A DNA stretch of 11,992 bases from Parachlorella kessleri (lineage: Eukaryota; Chlorophyta; Trebouxiophyceae; Chlorellales; Chlorellaceae). Position numbers and translations under genes: made by a program. The notes below the pieces were generated by a model, which was not told the origin of the DNA, made no database searches, and worked only from the letters and a program-made list of their open reading frames with translations. Below, piece after piece: positions 1 to 11,992 of this stretch (position 1 is the first letter of the stretch; each line of letters begins with the position of its first letter). The stretch covers positions 1 through 11,992 of the forward strand of contig BBXU01000551.1 in assembly GCA_001598975.1 (NCBI GenBank), in the 5' to 3' direction.

Positions 1-64
1 AAGACACACCCACCCACGCGCATGGGCGTGCTGGCCACTGGGACTGCAAGTTTATTAGCTCTTC

Positions 65-319
65 TCAGTCATCTGGCCAGCCTACCAGGCCCTCTGCGGG
101 TTCATGGTTCCTATCATAAGCAACTGACCTGCCCGTTCCAAGCGCATCATCCCGTCTTGTGGCCAAGCGCTGTATCCTGTTTCTTGTGCGGGAGCACAGT
201 CTGAGATACCCATACTGTGTCATTTCGTCGAGGATGCAGTGCACTGCACCAAAGCCCATGGCACCTGGATTAAGAGCTGAGCATACCTCCGTCGCCTGGT
301 AGTGGCCTTCGCCTTTCGC
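65..319 (-). CDS. Possible terminal exon of an unrecognised gene
   Basis: I do not recognise this sequence. Read on the minus strand, a good acceptor (TCTTTGCAG) ends at 320, followed by an open frame of about 84 codons ending in TGA at 67-65. The peptide begins AKGEGHYQATEVCSAL and continues with GFGAVHCILDEMTQYGYLRL. The alternation of hydrophobic and charged residues resembles a folded domain, perhaps a small winged helix, but that is only an impression. An AATAAA lies just past the stop at 56-51. Against the call: I could not find convincing upstream exons between 320 and 2002, and a strong donor-like GAG|GTATGC occurs inside the frame, so the true exon may be much shorter. It may equally be chance. 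Confidence 0.22.
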   Translation of the reverse strand, partial: AKGEGHYQATEVCSALNPGAMGFGAVHCILDEMTQYGYLRLCSRTRNRIQRLATRRDDALGTGRSVAYDRNHEPAEGLVGWPDD

Positions 320-2002
320 CTGCAAAGACTAGTGGTTGTCAGGTAGGGCGGTTGATGGGTCCATCTTGCCAGACAGATGACAGGCGGTCTGGCTGGGCGG
401 CTTGGTAAGGTGCTGGGTGGAGCCTCCGAAAGCAGCTAGACCTAGGAGGTGCCCGCCGGCAGTATCACAGTATGGTGGAAGCCGAGGGTGTGGCTGTGGG
501 GGTCTGTTGGTGAATGCTTCTGGTATTAGTATGAGTGGCAGGTACTGCGAGCAGTGAGTGAAAGCTGGGCTGTACTGACAAGATCGGATGTTGTGCATGC
601 GAGGTTCCCCGGTTTTGGTGCATACTATAATATCTGGTACTTGGGTTTGGTATGTGGACATAGTACACTCCTGCTTATTTCAAAGCTTTGGGGTTTCGCG
701 CAGCACTGCTGCCAGGTGGTCACACGTTGTAAGACAAGACTAGATCTGGCGATTTGCGCGATGGGATGCTTGGAAATTGCTGGAGAGAAACAAGTGCTGC
801 ACCAGCTTCCCACCCTTTTTGCCTCCCACATGCATACCATGGAAGTACTTTATTTAGGGTGGCAGGTAATGCGATCAGAAAGGAGGTACGGGTATACTGG
901 GCTGACAGGGGTGTATGCAGTTATGCTCTGTGTCTTGCCTGAGTTCTGAGCCAGTAGGTCTCTCCCCACTTTCTCTGCCCACAGCCAATGGGGACAAATG
1001 CTTCTGCAGTGTGAGCCTCGCTCAGGGGTTTTAACCTAGGCCATGGGAAGGGCATTGGAAAGGGCTTGGTTGTTCAGCAGCAGGCACCCGGTGGCCAATA
1101 TGAGCCATGCCTGCTGTTGGAGTCGCGCGGGCTGCAGGTGCAGAGCCATGTACTACTTGCTGATTGGTGTGGATGCAGGTTAACTGGGTCCTTATGTGAT
1201 GATAGATCGCCTGCAATGTCCGTCTGGGTGTTACAAGTGCACAGTCTCAGCAACCAGGTAGCAGGCCTTCGCGCCAGAGCTGATCAGATACTCCAGCAAA
1301 ATGGCAGCTCAAGGAGGAGCCCCTATAACACATCAAAGCTCCTACAATATATCAACTAGCACCGAGTGCAGTGCAAGCAGACAGTTAAGACACTCGGCTT
1401 GCCCCGGACCGAGCAAAGCCGCTCCTGTGTCTCCTGTGTGGGTCTGCCTTTGCTCAGGCCTGCTCCTGCCAGTAACGAGTGCTTCTAGTCGAGCCAGCAT
1501 GGCCCTGCAAAGCACACAGCCAAGGGTGCAGCCGAACCTACCTGCTTACACGGGGGTCACCTTAGGTGGCCACAGGCGCATTCAGCCTGCACAAACCAGA
1601 CAAGCCAAAACACTCAAGCAAATTCTGCATCCAGCCCTGTCACTACATTTCACCTCTCACTCCCTGTCCGCACTATCTGCCACCCTTACTAAAAACAGTG
1701 CAGAACTCACTATCCAGGCAAGAGTCCGAGCATACTTGCATCCACCCAACCCTATCGGGACAGCCACCGCTCACTTCCAATCGCACTACCTGCCACCATC
1801 TACATCCCTGGCACAATATCTGCCCATAGGAAGTAGCAGGACTTGCGCAGCCGCGTGGCAGTAACATATTTTTACCGAGTGGCCCGGTCGGGTCCATGCC
1901 AGAGATGAACACCCTCCAGCAACATCAGGTAAGGCAAACAAACAGGGGATCTAGCGACCAGGTCACTCACCGAGCTCCATTGGCGACCCAGCCACCGCTA
2001 CC
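320..2002. other. No confident gene; probable 3' UTR of poly(A) polymerase plus intergenic or intronic sequence
   Basis: Open frames occur on both strands here, the longest at 1301-1864 plus and 554-949 plus. None shows conserved motifs, strong G/C third-position bias or a convincing chain of splice sites. The part next to 2003 should contain the 3' UTR of the poly(A) polymerase gene. Green-algal TGTAA polyadenylation signals occur on the minus strand at 1550-1546 and 1235-1231, but a five-base motif is weak evidence. One short minus-strand open stretch of about 50 codons follows a TTTGCAG acceptor near 1510 and reads AMLARLEALVTGRSRPEQ. It could be an exon of the possible gene ending at 65, but nothing confirms it. 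Confidence 0.5.
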
Positions 2003-6572
<4,570 letters not shown>

Positions 6573-6951
6573 GCAGGCAACTCTGCACCACCCCAACCAG
6601 CCGGGCTCTGTATATGCACGGTAATCCTAGTGAGGCGGTGTCATAGCCTGCCGACGCTAAGTTTCCTGAGCATTTCAAGCGGTGTCCATGTCACGGGCTT
6701 CCGCGCAAGCAAGAGAAGGCTAAATGTCATTCTATAGTAAGTATCGTGGCTGCCAAAGCCACAAGGAAGGCTCTCCTTCTATTGTGGCGGGTGTCCCAGG
6801 GCGCCGAGAGAGAGAGTCAAGACGGACCCCCTGGGCGTCACTTCCTCGAAGCGATGTTGCTGCCTTAACAAAGCCGAGGCCCCGCCTTGCGGACGGGAGC
6901 TGGCGGCATCCCTTTCCTAGCAACTTTCGGCCTTAACCCGTGCCAAGCGAC
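6573..6951. promoter_or_regulatory. Shared divergent promoter region and 5' UTRs
   Basis: The poly(A) polymerase ATG (6572, minus) and the A190 ATG (6952, plus) face away from each other with 379 bases between them, so both core promoters and 5' UTRs must lie here unless 5' non-coding exons exist elsewhere. No textbook TATA box is convincing. Visible items are TATATG at 6611-6616 about 40 bases from the minus start, a GA-dinucleotide run at 6806-6816, and 7-base inverted arms CCCAGGG (6795-6801) and CCCTGGG (6829-6835). No coding exon was seen. Confidence 0.6.
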
Positions 6952-9900
6952 ATGGCAAACTCGACTCTTAAGTCTAAGGAGATAACCACAGCACAAGTGG
7001 ACGCAGTGTCCTTCGGATTCTTCTCCGATGAGGAGGTGCGTCATGCAGACATGCATGCAGACAGTGCAGCGTCTTGGTGGTACTAGTTGTGACTTGATTA
7101 TACAATTGAGGCTATCACGCACTTTCTGCGTTGTCATGGGTCGTCGCAGGTCCGCAAGCTGAGCGTCAAGCAAGTAACCAGCCCCATTATCTTTGATAAC
7201 CTAAAGAGTGCCGTCAAGGGTGGGCTCTATGACCCCGCATTTGGTCCCATGGACATTCGGGAAAGGTGGGCAGCTGCACAGGAGTCTGCCTGTTCTGATC
7301 GTGATGCCTCGGCCTTTGCTCCGTGGTGCCACTTTGCCCCCTCCTGCTTCCTCAACTGTTTGTCTGACCCGGCTGTGTTCAGCTGATGCCGGGCACACCC
7401 AACAACTGTGCTACAAATCATGACCAAGTTCTTCTGAAACACTGCTGGTGTATGCCTCAGGTGTGCCACGTGCGGCCTCAGCAACTTCGAGTGCCCCGGC
7501 CACTTTGGTCACATTGAACTGGCAGTACCCATCTACAATCCCTTGGTCTTTACGTGAGTCTCTGCCCATCCTACAAGCCTAATATGGGAAGCTTGCCTAT
7601 ATGATGGAAAGCCGGGGGCAAGAAATATAAAAAGACTGGGTGCAGCAGGGGATAGGTGGGCAAGAGCCCGCTGGCGGCCTAGCAGTGCCTCCTTTCACAA
7701 TCCAATTTTGCCTGCTGGGAGCTGCTCGCCTGTAAATTTGCGGCTATGATGCGCGGCCCCTGTAATTGCAAAGCACCCACAGCTTAAATTGTGTCGACCT
7801 TCACTGCTGCAGCCAGCTGTACAAGCTGCTGCGGTGCACGTGCCTGCACTGCTTCAAGCTGAAAATGAGCGGCGTGGAGGTGGAACGCTTCAGGCGCCGC
7901 TTTGAGCTTCTGTCCCAGGCAAGCAGGTGGCATGCAAGCGCTGTGCAGCACTTGTGTGCTGTACATGATCGGTCTGTGGTCCGTTGGCAGACTACTGCCT
8001 GAACCCACCCAAGTTTGGTTACTGGAATGTGGTTCGCAATATGCCGCTGCGCCCCGCGGCCTGTGAGGCAGGCGGGCATGCAGCCTGGCCGTAGGCGGCT
8101 AATTGTGCTCCCAGCAGTGGTGTCTAGCGTGGTCCCAACGCCACCCCCGGTGCGCCTGAAGGTGCGCATGTCTTGCGTCATGGCGACCAACAACCCTGGG
8201 TGGTGACGACCCCCCAAGCTGAGCCCTGTCAGCCTGCTGTCCTGCTGTCCTACCTGCAGGGGAGGCTTGTGGAGGCGCAGAGCATGGTGGTGGGCACCAG
8301 CGCCGGCGCCAAGAAGGCGGGGGGTGACCTCATCGATGACGCCATCGACATGGCCGATGCTGAGATGTATGAGGTGGCGGCGGGAACTGGTGACAAGGGC
8401 GCCGCCGCCAAGGCAGCCAAGAAGTCCTCGCCGATGGATTACGATGTGGGTGACGCGCTGCGGCGGCAGGCGCGGCGTGGCAGCGCCGGCGCCAGCGGCG
8501 CGGGGCCGCGGGCGCCGGGGCGCATGTCGGCTCAGACCCTGGAGGCCATGATCGACGCCATCGGGGAGTTCTTCCGGCGCCAGCCCGCGGCCGGCAAGTG
8601 CCAGAACTGCGGCTGCAACAACCCCAACATCAAGAAGTGAGTGGGCGGGGGGCGAGTGGTTGGGCGGGGCGGCAGCGGGCGAAGCGCAGGGCAGGGGCTG
8701 GGGCGGCTGGGTGGGGTTGAGTGAGTGCTGAGGGCAGGGAGCCTGGACATAACGGCCAGGGGGACCTATTTGTACTTTAAGTTGCTGGGTAAGTGGTTGT
8801 GTGGAGGTTAGGGACGCATCTTGTGGGTTGCTCTGACCATCAAAGCTCCTGCTGACGAGGGGGCGACAGCTCTGGCTGGTCGCAGACCGTGCTGGGTGTT
8901 CAGGGCTGGGAGGGCAGTTCAACTCTTGCAGCCTGCCGCCACGCTGGCATCGTCACCCAGCATTGCACCCCTCTCCGAGTGGCCCAACAAAGTGCCGGGC
9001 TGTGTTGTGCAGGGAGGGCTACAGTAAGCTGTTCATGATGCCGCTGCCGCCCAAGAAGCGGGCAGCCAACCAAGCACAAGGCACACCCATTCTACCTGTG
9101 CTCCAGCGGCACGCTGCCGCTGCGCAAGAGGTGCGTGGCGGCTGCCGGGCGCTGGGGTGTGCGTGACAGCTGGTCTAGGCCAGAGGGTTCCCAGGGTTTG
9201 TGCGTGGTCGGCTTCACTGCGCTTCTCTGGTTGTTTGAGTCGTCAGGCGAGCGTAGCCAGTGAGTGCTGGTCAGTCGCATTGCCCACCTAGTGCAGGTGG
9301 AGGAGGCACCTTGGCTTAGCGTCAGAGGCGCCGTGCGACGGCCAGGCTATTAGCGCAAGAGGGCGGCACTTAGGGCGGGTCGCACGTGCTGCGCTGGCTT
9401 CCCTCACGGCACGGTTGTGAGCCTGCTTCTTCTTCTTCTTCTTCTTCTTCATCTTTCTGCCAAGTCTGGCAACGCCGCTACGCAGGTGGAAGCGTTGGAG
9501 GCGGAGCTTGCTGCCGGGCTCCTGCAGCAGCAGAAGGCCGGCGGCCGCAAGCGGCGGCGGGAGGGGGAGGATGACGGCGATGAGGCGGGGAGCGAGGATG
9601 GAGAGGATGCCAAGGTTAGTCAGGGTTGCGCTGGTGGTTACTAAATGTTTACCTCAGCAAGCGGCGGCGGGAGGGGGAGGAGGACGGCGATGAGGCGAGG
9701 AGTGAGGATGGAGAGGATGCCAAGGTGAGTCAGGGATGCGCTGGTGGTTACTAAATATTTACCTCAGCAAGCGGCGGCGGGAGGGGGAGGATGACGGCGA
9801 CGAGGCGGGGAGCGAGGATGGACAGGATGGCAAGGTGAGTCAGTGATGCGCCAGTGTCTGCTCGTGTGTTCACCTCAGTTAACGAGGACAGTGAGGGTAA

Positions 9901-11969
9901 GAGGATGCCAAGGTGTGTCGGTGATGTGGCGGTGGTTGCTCTGTGTGTTTAACCTCGGCCATAAGCGTCAAGAGGTGAGGAGAGCCAGGGTCAGAGTCCG
10001 AGGTGCAGGTGAGTCGGGCTAAGTCACCATGCAGCCAGGATATTAGTCGCCTGGGCATCAGTACCTGGTGGTCGAGATTTTCATGTGCGCGCTTACTTGC
10101 CTCATTTGGTTTTGGTGTTGGTATTGGTTGTCGTGTGCAGCCAAGCTCATTGACATGGCATCATGTGTTGTACTCGCAGGCTGACGGCTTTGGGGGGGAC
10201 TTCAAAGATGACGATGAGAGCGACGAGAAGGATGGCGCCAAGGGGGAGGGGGCCGACGCGCTGCTGGGTGCTGACGTGGCAGGCGCAGCAGGCGGCAAGC
10301 AGGCTAAGGCCGGCAGGGCGGCGGCGCTGCGGGCGGCTCTTGAGGGGTGAGCGCTGCGAAAGTGGTTCTCTGTCGAGGTGTCGCGGGGTGGGGTGGGTGT
10401 GCGTAGCTTTGGGAGGGACTGTCCCGGGCAACAGAAAAGGTGCCAAAGTAAGGTTGCTCATTTGCAATCTCCGGGGACTTCCCGGTTACACAGGCCTGCT
10501 AGCACAGCCCTGCGCCGGCCGTCTCTCGCACCTCCACCACAGCCTGCGGTGGACTCGGTGTTGCGTTACCCAGGGACTAGTCAGGTCTGTGGGCCTCCTA
10601 CGTGCCCGCGGGACCGTTACATCCCTGGCAGAGTGATGGGGACCGGCAGGGGGGGGCCCGCCCCGGGCCGTCTTGGCTCACCAGGGTCCCCCCCTCCACC
10701 CTAGTTGCACCGGCTCCGTGCCTAGGCTGCTGCCTAGGCCTGGCAGCGCGCCCGGCCTGCCCTGCAGCTTGTTATGAGCCTGCGGCATGTTCTTGCCGCG
10801 GGGGGTATCTATCCCCGGGGCGCTGCCGGGGGCCTGTGCAAACAACCAACCCAGGGGGGCACCCTCGTACTCGCCTGCTTGTGTGTTCGTCTACACGTGT
10901 TGGCCTGCTGTTAATCTGGCCAGCTTTGGCACCATGCCCCGACAGCCGGCCGAATACGATGCGAGAGAACAACCTCGAGAACCCGCCGCCCTCATCGCAT
11001 CCTCTAAACTGTTGGCCCTGCTCAGCGTTTGTAGCAGTCGTCTGCTGCGCCTGTTCCGCCACATACATTTATTGGGCCGGGTGGCTGCAGGGCATCCGCC
11101 AGCGAGAACCCCAAGTACCTGTCTCCTCTGTATCTTCTGGCCTGTTCACGGCTTGCGGCAGTTGTCTGCTACACCTTTGCCAGTTTGATCTGCAGGGTTG
11201 CGGCCAACGAGAACCCCAAGTACCTGTCCCCCGCGGAGGTGCGCGAGGTCATGTGCCGCATGTGGGAGCTGAACGAGCCGCTGCTGCAGTACATCTACCC
11301 CACAGAGGTGGCCAGGCGCCAGCGCCGGCGGGGCGCCGGGCTGCAGTATGCTGCCGCGGCCGGCAACGCGGCGGCCAAGGTGAGGGGCTGCTGCCATTAA
11401 TTGCCTGGCCCTGGCCCTGGCCCTGCCTCCGACCCTTCCTTCCATGACCCCGCCGCCCTGCCTGCCTGCCTGCCTGCAACGCATGCATGCAAAAAGCTAG
11501 TGGGTTCCTGCTTGCAGCTCGTCTCCCCTGTCTAATTTTGCCTGTTTCTAATTTTTGCCTGTTTCCGATTTTGCCTGTTTTTTGGACGCAGCTGGCACCC
11601 GCCACAATGCTGTCTGAACCCCTCCTGTCACGTGCATTTCCATCTTAAAAAGCTGCCTGGGCTGCCACAAACCCTCTGTACCCCCCGTGGGGTTTCCTCC
11701 AGACATTGCCAGTAGCCCCCACCTCCCGCGTTGTCAACCACTTAGTACCCTGCTCTCTATCCCCTGCCTGCCTGCCTGCCTGCAGCGGTGCCAGGGCTAC
11801 CAGGAGTTCTTCCTGCAGACGGTCCCCGTCGCCCCCAACCGCTTCCGCCCCGCCAACCACGTGGGCGAGGCGGTGTACGAGCACCCGCAGAACACGCTGC
11901 TCATGAAGGCGCTCAACGCCAACCTGGACCTGGTGGCAGCCACCAAGCACAGCGCGGGCAGCGCGGCAG
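6952..11969 (+). CDS. NRPA1: RNA polymerase I largest subunit A190 (N-terminal part, ten exons; runs off the window)
   Basis: This is the largest catalytic subunit of the nucleolar polymerase that makes the large rRNA precursor. Exons: 6952-7035, 7150-7265, 7461-7553, 7813-7918, 8260-8636, 9013-9130, 9486-9614, 10180-10346, 11196-11379, 11786-11969; phases are consistent throughout. The N-terminus ([17 protein letters not shown]) and clamp zinc site [17 protein letters not shown] give Cys68, Cys71, Cys78 and His81. A second site pairs CLHC (108, 111) with CQNC (247, 250). Next come an acidic linker (about 320-390), [20 protein letters not shown] and [15 protein letters not shown]. That order, and the segment KEGYSKLF after CQNC, fit Pol I rather than Pol II or III. 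The ATG has a good context (GACATGG). The catalytic Asp triad and most of the protein lie beyond the right edge. The end of exon 6 (after about residue 280) and the linker exon count are the least certain parts. Confidence 0.92.
7919..8259 (+). other. GC-AG intron (A190 intron 4)
   Basis: Exon 4 ends TCC CAG and is followed by GCAAGC rather than GT. Joining CAG|GCAAGC to TACCTGCAG|GGGAGG keeps phase 0 and gives [14 protein letters not shown], which matches the spacing expected for this part of the clamp in the family. The nearest GT donor, CAG|GTGGCA at 7928, is out of phase with the acceptor. The perfect CAG and AAG flanks are typical of the minor GC-AG class handled by the normal spliceosome. 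Confidence 0.8.
9426..9449 (+). repeat. (CTT)8 microsatellite near the 3' end of A190 intron 6
   Basis: Eight CTT units lie 36 bases upstream of the CGCAG acceptor at 9485. They supply most of the pyrimidine tract of that acceptor, so their length could affect splicing efficiency. Confidence 0.85.
9662..9724 (+). CDS. Candidate 21-codon cassette exon in A190 (repeat unit 2)
   Basis: If the acceptor CAGCAAG| is used, 63 bases are open and in phase 0 at both ends, encoding [20 protein letters not shown] plus Lys, and end at AAG|GTGAGT. The preceding intron would be only 47 bases (9615-9661) and contains TTACTAAAT near its 3' end. Using the stronger-looking CAG four bases earlier shifts the frame and meets a TGA after about a dozen codons. 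Whether the unit is exonic, alternative or skipped cannot be decided from DNA alone. Confidence 0.4.
9772..9834 (+). CDS. Candidate 21-codon cassette exon in A190 (repeat unit 3)
   Basis: This is the equivalent stretch in the third repeat: 63 bases, open, phase 0 at both ends with the CAAG| acceptor, encoding [20 protein letters not shown] plus Lys, followed by AAG|GTGAGT. The intron separating it from unit 2 would again be 47 bases (9725-9771). Including both cassettes would lengthen the charged linker by 42 residues without touching the conserved flanks. Confidence 0.4.
10347..11195 (+). other. A190 intron 8 (long intron)
   Basis: The donor GAGGG|GTGAGC and the acceptor ATCTGCAG|GGTTGC are in matching phase. 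The 849 bases between them hold no second gene that I can support. A plus-strand open frame spanning 10602-11447 crosses the intron and part of exon 9 in the wrong frame and is not a gene. The 3' part contains the duplicated acceptor region annotated separately. Confidence 0.75.
11034..11229 (+). repeat. Duplicated 3' splice site and exon 9 start in A190
   Basis: A copy at about 11034-11123 resembles 11158-11228. Both hold a GCAGT(C/T)GTCTGCT block, a TGCAG acceptor (ending 11090 and 11195), and an identical 20-base coding stretch (11104-11123 and 11209-11228). The first copy reads [12 protein letters not shown] and the second [12 protein letters not shown]. From 11091 to the true exon start is 105 bases, in phase and free of stops. 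Family conservation favours the second acceptor, because only after it does the [11 protein letters not shown] continuation follow. Confidence 0.8.
11457..11476 (+). repeat. (CCTG)5 repeat in A190 intron 9, first array
   Basis: Five CCTG units followed by CAACGC rather than an AG acceptor. The same repeat reappears at the real acceptor of this intron. Confidence 0.85.
11532..11580 (+). repeat. Three-copy minisatellite (16-17 bases) in A190 intron 9
   Basis: Three consecutive units of CTAATTTTGCCTGTTT with small changes begin at 11532, 11548 and 11565. They lie inside the intron and have no visible coding role. Confidence 0.8.
11763..11782 (+). repeat. (CCTG)5 repeat forming the acceptor tract of A190 exon 10
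   Basis: Five CCTG units run directly into CAG at 11783-11785, followed by the exon start CGGTGCCAG. The repeat serves as the pyrimidine-containing tract of the splice acceptor. Confidence 0.85.
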
Positions 11970-11992
11970 GTGTGTGTGTGTGGGGTGGGGGG

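Larger units (their letters stand above)
9548..9960 (+). repeat. Tandem array of a 110-base exon-plus-intron unit in the A190 acidic linker
   Basis: Three near-identical units start at 9548, 9658 and 9768, exactly 110 bases apart. Each contains the coding stretch CAAGCGGCGGCGGG through GATGCCAAG, a donor (GTTAGT or GTGAGT), a branch-like TTACTAAAT in the first two, and an ACCTCAG acceptor. A fourth, degenerate copy with an internal deletion follows from about 9879 (GAGGATGCCAAGGTGTGTC). Unit 1 is part of exon 7; the others lie in what would otherwise be intron 7. Units 1 and 2 differ at only a few positions, so the duplication is recent. Confidence 0.92.

Noticed and set aside
554..949. Plus-strand open frame of 131 codons
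   Set aside because: No recognisable motif, unbiased codon use and no splice or promoter context.
1301..1864. Plus-strand open frame of 187 codons
   Set aside because: Ser/Thr/His/Gln-rich with no motif and no third-position G/C bias like the real exons here; more likely a chance open frame opposite the 3' flank of the minus-strand gene.
6573..6596. Eight-residue N-terminal extension of poly(A) polymerase
   Set aside because: It would start at a TTG; the first ATG in the frame is at 6572.
6795..6835. Inverted repeat in the intergenic region as a terminator or regulatory hairpin
   Set aside because: The arms are only seven bases with a 27-base loop, which is likely by chance in GC-rich DNA.
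7918..7929. GT donor at 7928 for A190 exon 4
   Set aside because: It would be out of phase with the exon 5 acceptor and would break the ELLSQ/GRLVEA join supported by the family.
7801..8922. Longest open frame in the window, minus strand, 373 codons
   Set aside because: It is antisense to A190 exons 4 and 5, crosses their splice sites, and is Pro/Arg/His-rich as expected from the complement of GC-rich coding sequence. The plus strand carries the conserved zinc motifs.
9548..9960. CRISPR-like or satellite array
   Set aside because: The period is 110 bases with coding and splice signals inside each unit and no unique spacers; it is an intragenic exon-intron duplication.
10602..11447. Plus-strand open frame of 281 codons
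   Set aside because: It reads A190 exon 9 in the wrong frame and is otherwise intron; it has no conserved motif and is Cys/Pro/Arg-rich.

Overview
The window looks like nuclear DNA of a green alga (core chlorophyte, probably Chlorophyceae). Both recognisable genes are eukaryotic and split by many GT-AG introns of roughly 110 to 850 bases. Exons are GC-rich with strong third-position G/C bias, and alanine, glycine and glutamine homopolymers are common. The poly(A) polymerase matches plant enzymes best. The assignment is from gene style and remembered family motifs, not from a search.

Layout: (1) Positions 1-2002 hold no confidently recognised gene; one possible minus-strand exon lies at 65-319. 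(2) Positions 2003-6572, minus strand, carry a canonical nuclear poly(A) polymerase gene, reconstructed as nine exons encoding about 743 residues. (3) Positions 6573-6951 are a 379-base gap between two divergent start codons and must hold both promoters. (4) Positions 6952-11969, plus strand, carry the first ten exons of the RNA polymerase I largest subunit (A190/RPA1/NRPA1), cut off by the right edge of the window at about residue 519.

The two genes act at different steps of RNA production: rRNA synthesis in the nucleolus, and 3'-end polyadenylation in the nucleus. The head-to-head arrangement allows co-regulation but does not prove it.

The most unusual part is the architecture of the A190 gene: a GC-AG intron; a 110-base exon-plus-intron unit tandemly repeated in the acidic linker, able to supply two extra 21-codon cassettes separated by 47-base introns; and a duplicated 3' splice site that would add exactly 35 codons in frame. 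In the poly(A) polymerase gene, one intron has competing acceptors, and only those downstream of an in-frame TAA allow the C-terminal part to be made. I found no new defence or mobile system here; the novelty is in gene structure.
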